Source of the DNA: Maylandia zebra
Taxonomy: Eukaryota > Chordata > Actinopteri > Cichliformes > Cichlidae
Reading direction: 5' to 3'
DNA: 64,000 bases
Assembly: GCF_041146795.1 (NCBI RefSeq)
Contig: NC_135185.1
Span: forward strand, 26,533,529 to 26,597,528
Below, one piece after another: positions 13,186 through 25,194 of this stretch (position 1 is the first letter of the stretch; each line of letters begins with the position of its first letter). The notes under the pieces were generated by a model. It ran no database searches, had not been told where the DNA came from, and was given only the letters and a program-made list of their open reading frames with translations. The translations under genes and the position numbers were made by a program.

Positions 13186-14199
13186 TCATATCTTATGAAA
13201 GTAACAGGTGCTGCAATGGCAGTCTGTGTGGTTTCTCACCGAAATGCCAGCTATCAGGATCTGCAAAAGGAACAGATGATTAAGGAGGGGGGAAAAGGGT
13301 GAACATTAACACAAAAATGGCATAACACTAAACCGTTCTGTCATGGTATTTTGCTCTATAGTCTGTAGTAGTGTTTTAAACTGAAATAAAAACCATATGA
13401 GAAGCTTATGTGCATTTTTTTCCAATAATAATAATAATAATGATAATAATAATAACCCTTTAAAAGTTATATAAGATCCCCTAAAATAAAAAGAAATGAA
13501 TAACACAATCATTCACTCAGAAAAAGTGCTTACATGTAATACACATCCTAACTATTCGATAGCATCCAACTCCAAGATTTGTTTTGCTAAAATCTTACTG
13601 ACACCAACATAAATTAGGCTAAAAAGTCACAAATTCATAGAAAAGTTAAATAGCTGCCTGACATTGTCATGTGTTTGTGCCTCTACCTCGTGGCTGTGCC
13701 TTGCGACGCAGCACGTCGCCTCTGAGGTGATGTTTTTTGGGATATTCATTGTCTTCATGGCTCTGAGAGGTGTCGGGTACGCTCTGGAGAAGCAGCAGCC
13801 CATGCACTGGTAAACCGGACGTTCCCTTGAGAAAAGATTGTTCTTTCTCAACGTGCATTCTTCACAGCCCACTAGAGAGGGTGGTTTAGAAAAGGGAACC
13901 ATTGCTAAAAAACCCAAACTGCACGGTTTGCAATATTGTGCCAGCATTTGAACACTGAGATTAAAAACACAATCTCTGTGATAAGAAATTTAGAACAGAA
14001 CATTGTGACTTTCATAAGACTCAGATCATTTACATTTAATTTCAAGTCCAATTATAAAACACTGGATGAACTTAAAATAGTATTTACATCATAAACAATT
14101 CTTACTGTTTGATAAGTCAATGTTGGGATAGGAATCAGCTATGTAAAGAAGAAAAGACAACAGCAGAAGGGACAGTCCAGGTGACTTCAGTGAGCCCAT
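13186..14199 (-). CDS. cga: Glycoprotein hormone alpha subunit (common alpha of FSH, LH, TSH)
   Basis: Coding exons 14199-14106, 13871-13687 and 13260-13186 (94 + 185 + 75 nt) give 117 residues plus stop, with consistent phases and GT-AG introns. The ATG opens a signal peptide ([20 protein letters not shown]). The mature part has ten cysteines in the cystine-knot pattern: [25 protein letters not shown] and DCHCSTC. It also has two N-glycosylation sequons (NITS, NHTD) and the C-terminal CYFHKI of fish alpha subunits. The family product is secreted from pituitary gonadotropes and thyrotropes as a non-covalent dimer with a specific beta chain. A noncoding first exon (about 14360-14307, donor GTAATA) and an acceptor at 14218-14219 explain the gap to the TATA box. 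Both neighbours are unrelated in function. Identification is essentially certain. Confidence 0.96.
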
Positions 14200-14306
14200 G
14201 GCGGTTGTAGCAATTATCTAAAAATATAGAAACAAATACAGAGAAAGTGGTAAATGCAAATAAAGAACTATAAAGTTAAAGCATAAGTATAGAGACAGAG
14301 TATTAC

Positions 14307-14395
14307 CATGTTGAGAGAAAGTGTCCCCTTCACTGTGCCTCTGTACAGAACTTACTTGTAGTGAGAACTTCTAGTCTAATCCATCCCATTATATA
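14307..14395 (-). promoter_or_regulatory. cga core promoter: TATA box plus noncoding first exon
   Basis: A minus-strand TATATAATGG lies at 14395-14386. About 25-30 nt downstream, a noncoding exon can run to a good donor (ATG followed by GTAATA) at 14307. The coding exon's acceptor is TTTTTAG at 14220-14218. A strong TATA promoter with a noncoding first exon is the known plan of this hormone gene family. Confidence 0.55.
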
Positions 14396-14422
14396 GCCCA
14401 CACATTTTCCTAGCAGTTTCCT

Positions 14423-14450
14423 GGATTAAGTGAAGCTTACCAACCTTATC
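14423..14450 (-). promoter_or_regulatory. Possible Pitx and GATA sites of the cga promoter
   Basis: On the minus strand, GATAAG is at 14450-14445 and TAATCC at 14428-14423, about 30-60 bp upstream of the TATA box. Pitx-type (TAATCC) and GATA motifs are established elements of mammalian alpha-subunit promoters. Matches this short occur often by chance, so this is only suggestive. Confidence 0.25.
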
Positions 14451-17400
14451 AATGATCTCTGTGACCCAGTGGAAACTCAAAACATACTTCATTATCATCC
14501 TTCCATTCTGACGACGGTGGTTACATTTAATCCCCGGATTTTTGTTACTAGGTAACTGAGGGGTGAGCAAAAAGGGGGGAATTAATTAGAGATTTATCTT
14601 AGGCATTTCGGTTTAGTGGACAAAGGTCATTTTTAAGGCTAATGTGCATAAAACTGTTTTCGTGACTTTTTAGAATTCTGAGGTGTGTAAAAAGGGCCGA
14701 TGCTGAAATACACAATTTATTAAAGTGATGTCATCAAACTAAATGTTGCTGCCTTTTCTTAACCGCTCTCGGTTCCACGGGGACTAACACGAATAGATGC
14801 AAACGTCTAAGAACAGCAGCTGAGAACAACAAAAGACCTGCTCCGGTGGTCTCTGATTTACCTTTCTTTGAGCCACGATTTTGCTTTTACATTGAACGAG
14901 TCAATGGTTTTGTTTGCGGTGATAAAAAAAATCCACATGTGTGGATGTTTAACTGTAAAACAGGATGTTTTTCATTTTGCATCAAGTGCTCTCATTATGG
15001 GTACTTGTTTACTGCTAGAGTTTAAAGTCATTTGACTCACTAAATGTAACTCCAAAATACTAAGTCAAAAATGGTTGCACAAACAGTCATCACTAAGACC
15101 CGCGTCAGATGTTATCAGTCCATACAGTGGGTGTTATTAGCAGAAATCAGTCCTATTTTATGCCATTAATTTAATACTTTGGCACTAGTTAGAACTTATT
15201 CCATCTCTTCAAGTATGATCTCACATGAAAAATTCATACTGGATTCTGTATTACTGACAAGAAAGCATCTGGTTAGCTTATAACATTACATCAATACTGT
15301 ATATACATTTTTTTTAGAGCATGTATAGAGCTGTTAAAAACTCGTTGTCCCCTCACACTCACAAGATCATCAAAGAAATGTTGACATTAGACAAAGACCA
15401 TTCATTTACCCTAATACACGATATTATGTTTTAAAGACTGCATTTTGTATTTAGGTTATCTTTGACTAATATTCAGATTTGTAAAAATGTATCCGATGTT
15501 CAGAAACATGTAAGCGTGAGAAATATACAAAGAAAAAAAAAGAAAGCAGGAAATACTTTTTTCACAGCACTTTGACTCATTTTAACACTGTGGCTTTCTG
15601 TAAAAACTGAGATGTAAGATGTGAAATAGTTCAGTCGAGCATTTTTGTCTTCCTCTTTTCACCTTATGCTGTGTTAAACTAACTCCAATACATCTTATTT
15701 CACGGGCAGACATCAATTTTCATGTACATTTTCAGCACTTCTAAAAATAATGCATGTCTTCCTCTGTAAAACTCACTCACTTCCTATTGTGAACTTTTAA
15801 ACAGGCATTACAGAAATAAACCTAAAAAGATTTCATCTGTTTCTCAGTAGAGAAACATTTTTTTTTAAAGAAAGGATTAGAATTAATTTAGATAAAAGAA
15901 GCTATGAATTAATGAGCTGGTGTTTGATGGTTGTTAGGGGGGATCCATGTCTCCACCTCTAACATCTAAAATGTCAAGGATGAATATGAATGTATTTTGG
16001 ATTTTGGTTGTGTGTTTACATAAGAACCCATCCCTCGTGTCCTTGGTTGTGCTGGTGATAAATCCTTGGCTTAAGTGTAGAAGACAAGATGTTCAGTGGC
16101 CCGAAATGTTAAGAGATTATTTTTTTTTCCATATGCCAGATCAGTCGTTGTAGCATGAAATGTAACTGCGTTATAAATCTAACATTCATAATAAAGTAAT
16201 TATGCTAAAAAGTATTTGACTGTATGCTGTTGCTTTGCATAGCTGGAAGGCAAATCCAATTTCAATCAAATCAAAATATAATGGCCACATTAGCGCTGCT
16301 ATCTGAGAAGGCCTTTCATTGAAACTGTTAATTTTAACCATAAAAAAAGAATAATACTACATCTCTTTGACTGCTTTTATTCATTTATTTTATTTTTTTT
16401 ACCCTTTCATGCTTTTTTCTGGGTTACTTACGTAACACCATATTTGGCTATTTGCAGCAGTGTCTAAAATAACTGCTTCAAATCATCACTGATGAGTGAG
16501 TTCGTGTAATGAAGCCGAGCTGAATAAGTATGTCAAAGGAAGTGGAGATGTTATGAGATGTTTACAGTAACTGACAGTTCAGAGGAGGGGTGCTGCATAT
16601 TAAAGGGATTTAACTGAAAGTTCACTGAAAACAACAGTCAGTGATAGAAACACTCATCTTTCTCACTAATCTGTTTCACAGTCTTCTGCTTTTTATACTC
16701 AAGTATTATGTTACATTTCTGCAGATTCACTTGAAAGCCTCAAACTACTACCTTGTCCACAATCATCTCATTCCACTGTCAAAATGAGGACAAGGATCAA
16801 AAGTTGTAGTATACATAGTTACGTGCCATGAGAATACTCTTTAGTTGGTTAGATGTTGATGATGTAGAAGAAGCGGCTTTTCTCAACCATTGAAATAACT
16901 GTCATCATCACTTGTGTTTTTCAGGACATATGGTTTTTCAGGACTTTGTTGTTGTGAAACTGGCCAGTGCATTTCTTCTATGTAAATCATTTTTTCTTCT
17001 TCTTTTTTTTTAATCTCACATGTAAGCTATAAAGTACAAATTCAACACTTTGAATAAACTACAGTTATTATGTCTGCTTTGTTTGTCATGAAATAATAGG
17101 GGAATCGATTTGCCTATGAAACAACTTGTCAGTTAATTAAAAAAAAAATTGAAGAAGATGGATAAAAATGGCTGCCATTTCTATATATTTATTGCTAAAT
17201 TTAACAAACAAAAACCCCTTGTTCAGAAGTCTGCTATAACATTGTTGTTTGATTTAAAATCTGCTGTGGTAGTGAAGAGAGGCAAAAGAACAACTGTTGA
17301 TAAGGATGTAGAAGAGATACGATGTATTCTTAGTTACCAAGGTAACTGCAATATTTAGTGATAACAAATTTCTATTAAATCTTGAACTAACCAAGCAGAC

Positions 17401-17712
17401 TGGAAAATGTGTTGTATAACATGAAGTAAAGCTGATTGGACACAGTGGTCGTAGCACAATCTTACATTTTCAATTCATTGGGTTAAGACTATTTACATCA
17501 TTTAGCTTTTTCGAACGGGGATATTGACATCCTGGAAAAGATTACTCTGATTAGAATTGAAATGCTTTGTAACAGGATAGAAGTGATCACTCAAATCAAG
17601 TTTGGAATCATTTCTAGGGAACCTTTCCACTGTGGGGACAAGTGGATACAAACCATTACAGCAAAAATTTCCACCACAGCATAACAGAGCCACTAGATCC
17701 ACTCAATAGTTC
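14451..17712. other. Intergenic, upstream of cga
   Basis: About 3.3 kb of AT-rich sequence without a supported gene or recognised repeat. Small open frames, such as those near 15.95 kb and 17.2 kb, have no coding character. Confidence 0.5.
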
Positions 17713-17723
17713 AAGTTTTTCCT
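17713..17723. repeat. Candidate 5' target-site duplication of the L1 element
   Basis: AAGTTTTTCCT here is repeated exactly at 22682-22692, immediately after the A-rich tail. It coincides with the point where homology to L1 reverse transcriptase begins. The match contains a T run, so some chance contribution is possible. Confidence 0.5.
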
Positions 17724-20002
17724 GGACAATTTTGGCACCAGTATTCCACAGCATGTTGCAGGAAATCGAGGAAAAGGGCAGACTACCACCAAATATGAAT
17801 TCTGCTAGTCTCCTGCTAAAACCAGGCAAAGACCCTTTATTTCCCTCAAGCTATCGTCCAATTTCTCTTTTAAATGTAGACCTTAAAATAATCTGCAAAG
17901 CTCTCTCAAAGAGATTAGAGAAAATGACCCCCCTCTTAATTCATCCTGACCAAACTGGTTTCATAAAAGGTCGGCACTCCTCAACAAACACTCGTAGATT
18001 ACTTAATTTAATAGACTACTCATACGATAAAAACATCGAAACCATAATATTATCTCTAGATGCAGAAAAAGCATTTGACAGAGTTAATTGGAAATTTTTA
18101 TTCGCAACTTTACACAAATTTGGTTTTGGAAACTCTTTCATAAACTGGATAAGAATATTATACAATTCCCCAACGGCTCGTATCAGAACAAATGACCAGA
18201 CATCCTCCAGCTTCTGTCTCCTGAGGGGCACCAGACAGGGATGCCCACTCTCCCCTTCACTTTTTGCAATTTTTATCGAACCTCTAGCAGCAGCATTTAG
18301 ACAGGCTACAACAATTAAGGGCATAAAATGTAAGAACATAGAACATAAAATCAGTCTCTATGCGGATGATGTGTTGCTTTTTCTGCAAAACACACAAACC
18401 AACCTCTCTGAGGTAATTACTTTAATAAACTGGTTTTCAAGAGTTTCAGATTATTCAATTAACTGGCCAAAATCTACAGTTCTCCCCATTAACTGCTCCT
18501 TCCATAATTCTTCCTCTGCCCCACTGCAATCCGGAAATATTAAATATTTAGGTATTAATGTCTCTCCTAAGCTTTCAGACTTAACTAAACTAAACCACAT
18601 CCCACTTCTAAAGAAAGTAGAAGGCGATCTGACTAGATGGAAATCTTTACCCATATCACTCATGGGAAGGGTCGCCACTATAAAAATGATGATCTTGCCA
18701 AAAATAAATTACTTATTTTTGATGATCCCTAACAAACCATCACAAGATTGGTTCAGATCTCTGGATTCATATATTTCCAAATTCCTTTGGAAAGATAAAC
18801 CCCCGCGTATTAGCTTAAAAACGCTACAAAGAACCAAGGATAGAGGAGGATTAGATCTGCCTAATTTTCACCAATACTTCTTAGCCAACAGGCTTCAGTT
18901 CATCTCAGAATGGTTAAAACATACCTTCTTAGTTGAGCCCTGGCTAGATGTTGAACAGGCACTATGCAAGGATCTAGAGATTTCAGACCTACCATTTATT
19001 AGCTCAAACATCAAAAGACATGAATGCTTTAAAAGTATCAACATCAGCTTTTCTCTAACAGCATGGTGGGAGTTTCTAAAAATAACGGAGTCTTCATTAA
19101 TCCCATGCAAACGTACACCTATCTGGAATAACCCTGACATATTACAAAACAATAATATGATTAATTTCCCAGAATGGAGTTGTAAAGGAATTAAATACTT
19201 AGAACATATATTAGAGGGAACAGAATTTATTCCATTTGACAGACTAGTTGAACAATATGGGATCAACAAGACAAGGTTTTTAGAATATCAACAAATTAAA
19301 TCCATAGTAAAAAAGAAATTTAACCTCAGTCAAGTTGAATTACAAACACCACTAAGTGCAGCACATTTTCTTACTCTTAAATCCCCCAAATTATTATCTA
19401 AAATATACAGAACACTTTCTAAATTAGATGAATCAATATCCCTTCCTACTGCAAAGTGGGAAGCAGATTTATCAGTCAACCTAGACCAAAACTTCTGGTC
19501 TCAGATTTGCTTAAAAACTTTTAAATTAATTAAAAATCCCAGTCTGCAATTAATACAATACAAAATACTTCATAGAGTGCACTATACAGGTCATCGGATG
19601 TTCAAGATGGGCTTTACATCTTCCAACAACTGCTCACACTGTCAAGGCAATATACCAGACAATTACATCCACGCTCTTTGGTTCTGTCCACCAGTGCAAA
19701 AGTTTTGGCGCGAGATATGTGAAGACTTATCAAAGTGTCTGAAATGTAACATTCCAACTTCCCCCTTAGTGTGTCTACTGGGCAGCTTAGATAATGTCAC
19801 TTCAGAAAAGAATATAGCCCATATGATCTTCACTGCCCTATGCATAGCCAAGAAAACAGTCCTCATGAACTGGAAAAATAAAAATAATCTTAATTCTAAC
19901 CAATATAGAAATTATCTATTAGATTACATTAGTTTTGATACAGCCTCTGCCACCACATCAGATCAATTGCTCTGGGCCCCTTTTATCAGCTCCATCACCT
20001 AG
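17724..20002 (+). CDS. L1-type ORF2 fragment: reverse transcriptase and C-terminal domain
   Basis: An uninterrupted frame of about 760 codons from the truncation point to the stop at 20002. RT landmarks in order are [68 protein letters not shown] and the catalytic [10 protein letters not shown] near 18352-18380. The C-terminal region has a Cys/His cluster ([20 protein letters not shown]) like that of L1 ORF2. The apurinic endonuclease domain that should precede it is absent. An ATG-less extension upstream to 17642 belongs to flanking DNA. It encodes no host function. The frame is fully open, which argues for a young copy. Confidence 0.9.
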
Positions 20003-20884
20003 TGGGGGTGGGGGGTCATAGTTTGGTCCCGCCTTCACTGTTGTGATTGGTGAGGGGGTAGGGACAGGCTTAGGGCGTCGGGGGGTTCCCCGGAGGCATC
20101 TTCCTTGGGGGGCTCAACCCGGGGTAGCGGTCACGTCCGGTTGGGGGCTCTGTTGGCTCTCAGGTGACTGTTTCCTCGCGGCTGCGTGCAGCGGGGCTAG
20201 GGGAGGGTCTGTGCTGACGGACGTGGGTTACTGACCTGGCAACCTGGCTGCCCCTGGGTGGGTCCGGGATGGGCGTGAGGTTCTGGGGGCGCTCCGTCTC
20301 TGGGCTGGGGCCCAGGCCGGGCCTCGGGGGCTTGGGTCCTGGTTGGTGTGTTGCCGGGGTTGTGGGCGGGTGGGTGCATGGGGGCCCGGCCCTGGAGCAG
20401 GGTGCCTCCGGTGCGTCGAGCCGCCTGGGGGGCTCTTCAACTGGTGGGGGGGATGGTCACATCTTGCAGGAGCTTTCTTCTCTTCAGGAACTCTCTGCAG
20501 GAGGGGGAGATACAGGAGAGGTGGAGGAAGATCTCAGCCTGGGTGTTTATTGTCTTATGTAGTCTGGAAGATGTGTGGATGGTGGGGTGGGTGCAGTTTT
20601 CTCTGTGGTGGGGTTGGGTGGACTGTCCAGGGCTCTGTGGAGCCGGGGGGCGCTACTGCACTGGGCCCCGGTCTGATGGGCCTGGGCCCCCCTTCCCTGG
20701 CGGGTCGCGGAGGGTGGGAGTGCCTACTGGGGTCAGCGGGGGAGCTGGCCCCAGGGAGGGGTTACCTGCCCCTCCCTTCCTTCCCTCCCCATCTCCAGCT
20801 GCCTCCCTCTTCCCGCTCCTCCACAACCACCCACACATGCAGGGCCTTGGAGTGGGGGTATGTCACCAGGGTGCAGAGGAGGCT

Positions 20885-20915
<31 letters not shown>

Positions 20916-22681
20916 TGTCCCCTTCTGGCTGCCTCTGCCTCAATTTTATCCCACAACTTAGACATTCACATTATTCACACTCTCATTACACATACATATA
21001 GGATCTTGGGGGTGGGCACAATCACGGAGTCCAAATCTCCATCAGGGTGTACACCTCACCCCTGACGTCGTTGCCCACCTCTCAATTTTAAATACACTTA
21101 GTCATTGAGGGCTAGCAGGAGGGACTATGCGTTTACCTGCTGCTCTCTGGCAGGTAGCTCCATGCCCTCCTGGGTTTTAATTGCACCTTAGAACACATAT
21201 GCATCAACACTACAATGAGCGGGTGGAGGGAGGTTTGGAGTCTTCTCCCACCCCCATTCTCTGCGGCCTGCTGGAGCGGGAGGGCTAGTAGGAGGAGTTG
21301 GCCGTCCGACTGCGGTCTGGGGTGTGGGGCCTCCCTGCTGCTGCGGAGTCGGGGTGGTCTGCCTCTCCCCACCGCAGGGAAAAGGGTAACACCACCTGGG
21401 TCTGGGTGCAATTCCCCCCTCCAGGGGCAAGGGTACCTAGACCCGGTTTGTAGAGTACGCTTGGGGAGTGTGATTGTGTGTACAGCGTCTCTTTATGTCT
21501 GTCTCCACGTTGGTTGAGTGTGGAGTGAGTGCATATGAGAGCATGAGGGTGGGAATGGATGTTTGTGTCTGTGTGTGCCTGTATGTCTGTGTCTATATGT
21601 CAGGTTGGGTATCAGACGCCACCTCTCTGGGGACACCTCAGGCCCTCCAAGGTTTGGAGGCCTATCTCCACCCACCACCACTTCCCCTGCCGGTGGCGGA
21701 CTCCCTCAGGTGTCGGTGTGTTGGTGGTTCTTTGTGTCTGGGGGTGGGCGTCCGGGTACACACCGGCTCACTCCTTGGCGGCCGCTTGTCGGGGCCTGGG
21801 GCCTGGGGCTCGCTCGGGCCCCTTTGGAGGTGGGGTGCCCCCGGCCTCTCGGCCTGGGGCTCGGTCACTCAGGCACAGCTGGGGGCCGACGGAGCTCACG
21901 GGCGCGTCACTGCAACTCCCCCTGACTTCTGCTCCGCGGCTGCTGGGCGAGCCCTCATCTGGGACTCTCCTCAGCTCTTACTGGGACAGTGGCGCGGCTG
22001 CCCCTCTGTTGGTCTTCCATGGTCTCTTGTGTTCTGGGGGCCTCTGGATGTCTGGAGTTTTGATCTCCTCCATACCCACTTCACACCCTGGAGGACGGGG
22101 CTGTGGCCCCCCCACACTCCCTAGCAGATCATTACATGGAGAAACCTTTGGAATGCAAGCATGCTGATCCACACAGGTATGCACACATGGGTATTCACAG
22201 ACGCGGACTAAAGCTTTCTTGGCTGCTGCCTCAAAGCACACTGTGCGCTGTCTATCTTGCGTGCTGCACAATATCGTTTATTATTTAGTAAATATTGATA
22301 TATATGACTAGCTAGTTTATTGTGATGGTGCTTTGTTTTCTCTATTATTATGTTGCTCTTTGTTGTTTGCTGTCTCCTCTGTTTGTTTTTTTTGTTTGTT
22401 TGTTTTTGTTTTTGTTTTTGTTTTTTTTTTCTCCATACAGGTGACCCAGGAGTTCTTTTTTTTTTCTCTCTCTTCCCCCCCCCCCCCCCTTCTCACCGTC
22501 TCTTCTCCCCTTTGGTTTTCTTTCTTTCTCTCCCCCTCTCTCTCTCATTCATTCCCCCTGTCCTATTTATTTAAAAAAAAAAAAAAAAAAAAAAAGACAA
22601 AGGATGAACTGAAGCTCTGCCATCACGTAATGTCGCATACTGCTGTTTCTGATGTCATTTAAAAAGAAAAAGAAAAAAAAA
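20003..22681 (+). other. Long GC-rich 3' UTR of the L1 element
   Basis: About 2.6 kb between the ORF2 stop and the terminal A-rich tail, strikingly G-rich on the sense strand for the first kilobase, in sharp contrast to the AT-rich ORF. It holds a 30-C run (20886-20915), a 15-C run (22475-22489), T-rich and CT-rich tracts around 22.33-22.56 kb and the internal 23-A run. Several long open frames here on both strands are by-products of high GC and show no recognisable protein. Confidence 0.6.
20886..20915. repeat. Poly(C) run of 30
   Basis: Thirty uninterrupted C residues within the L1 3' UTR. Length may be unreliable because homopolymers are error-prone in sequencing. Confidence 0.8.
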
Positions 22682-22692
22682 AAGTTTTTCCT
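22682..22692. repeat. Candidate 3' target-site duplication of the L1 element
   Basis: AAGTTTTTCCT follows the A-rich tail directly and repeats the sequence at 17713-17723. Confidence 0.5.
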
Positions 22693-25029
22693 TTATTTTA
22701 TATATGAGAACATGAAAATGAGCTCCAGCATGCAAGAAATATCAGATCAAATATTATTTCTCATTCCTCGGACTCCAGAATCAACTTTCTGGGATTTCCT
22801 TACCTGGATGATTGAGCATCCATCAATAGCATCCAACACAGAAATGTGTTTCTGATCCCCTGTGAGTGAGAATGATGGGGGGCCAAAAAATTACATTCCT
22901 CTTTCTGTGTGCTGTTAATTGATGTTCGTAGGGGACTTTCAGTTACACTTTTAGGTACAAAGATCCCTTTTGATGCTACTGTGCATCTACTCAAGTCAGT
23001 CGGTTAGGGATGTGTTAGAACAGGAGATTCACAAAACTGCAAGGAACAGAAATTTTGCTGAGTTCCTCAGAAGGGAGATTAAAAGAGACACATGGCAGCA
23101 TGAGAAATATCCCTAGTGCCTGTGTCTATTTGAATATGCCTGAGCATGTGTATTACTAAAAAAATATTAACAAATATAAACCACAACAATAACATAAAAA
23201 CTATCACTACATCAATTACATATTAATTACTACTGATCAGAGTGCTTGGAGTCATTAAGATATTTATCTTTATAGAGAAATGTTATGTTGCTGTTATAGT
23301 TCGGCCTGTGGATCTGTGACCTATTCTGGTTGTACTCCACCTTTAAACTTTTGTCATAGGCAATAGTCTCCAGTTCTCCCATGACTGGTTTTTGGGTGGA
23401 TGTTACAGCTCTGTGGTGCTGGCTTTAGACATCTACACATTTTTTAATGCCAAAATAAAAAATTTTTATAGCTCAAGGAGAAATTCAAGAGAAAAAGTTT
23501 TGTTTGTCTGACTTATTAATGAGCTCTTTGTGTGTGTAGCTCTTGAAACAACAGTTTTTGAATTATGCTTTAAACTACATTTGTGACCTGTTTTGGGCAT
23601 TAGTAGTGAGCTTTTTACTATTCCACAAATTCAAAGTGGACATAAACCTAACCTGTTGACTTCTCTGGGGTACATCGATTGCAGTATGCGAAATAAAAAC
23701 TGCGCATATTGCAAAAATGCTAAGGTAGCCTATCTATAGGTTTTTAGGACTGTATCCCCTCTCTCGTCCCTGCGGGCGGTCTGTATCCTTCAACCTCGGG
23801 TCCTACCGGAGGCCTGGGAGCTTGAGGGTCTTGCGCAGTATCTTTGCCGTTCCTGAGACTGCGCTTTTCTGAACAGAGATGTGCTTAGTAATTATCGGCG
23901 GTATGTTTTTTTTGTGTGTGTCTTGCTTTGTCTTAATTGCCTACAACTGTGTCTGATTCCCTGAGGTGTTTCCCCAAGGTGTACTGAACAGATAGTCCAA
24001 GACTTTGTTATATTATCCGTGTAAGTTCTCATGGATTTTGAGTTCTGCGCTTTTTTCCAATGTGGACTTTGCCTTGACTTACAATCCAATAAACACATTT
24101 TTGGGCTTAATTTCTGTATTTGGGTCCTTCACTTCACAACCCATGACAGAAAATGCTTTTTTTTTGTGCAGCCACAAACTTTTATTTCTTCAACCTTGAA
24201 GTGTTCCAGCCTCATAAACGCTCTGTGCGTCAGCAATTACTTAAGTTATATTAAAGCTCAACACTGAAATAAATGCCTTTCGGATCATAATGGTAAATTG
24301 TTAGCAGAATCCCAAATTTATAAGTAAAACAGTGCCGAACTTGATTTTTCTGCAACACCAATGCACGCAAGAGTAGTGCTTTATTAGTAAAGGCTTTAGT
24401 ACGAGTTTATATAGGCTATCAACTTTGATCTGTGACTTTTCCTCTTTTTACATATGTCGTTTGTCACTTTTATGCGCATTACTGCTCAGTAAATATTACG
24501 ATGCAACTTTGCATGGATAAAGAAGAGTGCAGCCTCATAACTCACAGTTTTGTTTTGTTTTTTTGCAACATATAGTCATATTGTTTCGGTATATATACGT
24601 TGGATCTCAACTAGCCTACACAGTCTCTTTATTGTGTTTACGAAATGGGCAAGTGCTATATCTACGAGAAGACTGACACAGTGTGGTGAAAAGTGGGACA
24701 TACTTACCAGATTTCACCGTCATTTTACACTCATTATTAATGCTATTATCACTGGGTTGACAGTACATTATTAGTTAAGTAGTCTAAAAACAACACATAT
24801 GTTTAATTTGTGTAATTCCTTGTTTCGTGATTTACTTTCGTGTTTAAATTTGATGTCTGTTTGTGCCACCCTTTTGTTTTTTTGTTCACTTGCACCATCA
24901 ATAAACGATTCCGACGCGGTGAAACGACTGCTCTTTTGGAGTTATGACGGATGCTGCAGATGACCTGCTGCTCTACTGTAAAATGCATACAAGGCAAGCC
25001 CGTGCAGGGATGTCCAAGAAACCCCATCG
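22693..25029. other. Intergenic between L1 element and syncrip
   Basis: AT-rich, no supported gene. The only segment that looks like a dispersed repeat is 23755-23880. Confidence 0.5.
23755..23880. repeat. Probable dispersed teleost repeat fragment
   Basis: A GC-rich island of about 125 bp in AT-rich DNA, containing CCTCGGGTCCTACCGGAGGC, CTGGGAGCTTGAGGGTC and TTGCGCAGTATC. I recognise this string from many fish genomic sequences as part of an interspersed repeat, but cannot assign its class. Confidence 0.4.
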
Positions 25030-25194
25030 ACGAGACAAAACTCGAGGCGTGAACGTGGCAGCCATTTTACATCATCAAGAGTGAATGACTGAAGCCGGAC
25101 CAGTGCCGGGAGTTTTACACTTTTCTCTCTTTTTCAGTATCACATTTATCTTCCTAAATAATCAGCACCATACACGTTGGTGTGCCAGCGGCAG
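25030..25194 (+). promoter_or_regulatory. syncrip promoter and noncoding first exon
   Basis: A GCCATTTT motif (25061-25068, YY1-like) is followed by sequence that ends at a good donor (GCGGCAG then GTAGGG) at 25194. The coding exon's acceptor is at 26971-26973, so this is the likely 5' noncoding exon. The exact start site is unknown. Confidence 0.45.

Larger units (their letters stand above)
17724..22681 (+). mobile_element. 5'-truncated L1-type non-LTR retrotransposon
   Basis: About 4.96 kb in sense orientation. It begins inside ORF2 just before the reverse-transcriptase domain, continues through the ORF2 stop at 20002 and a very long GC-rich 3' UTR, and ends in A-rich sequence (23 As at 22573-22595, then an A/G tail at 22656-22683). 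The 11-bp direct repeat AAGTTTTTCCT brackets 17724-22681. Missing endonuclease and ORF1 sequence is typical of target-primed reverse transcription that stopped early. The unbroken reading frame indicates a recent insertion. The copy cannot move by itself. Confidence 0.85.

Noticed and set aside
13627..13947. Single-exon 106-codon reading of cga
   Set aside because: It reads through the splice sites at both ends of exon 2. The three-exon model gives the full cystine-knot protein.
20343..21065. Open frames up to 240 codons in the GC-rich stretch after the L1 ORF
   Set aside because: Overlapping frames on both strands, low complexity, interrupted by poly(C), and no recognisable domain. They arise from high GC content in the L1 3' UTR.
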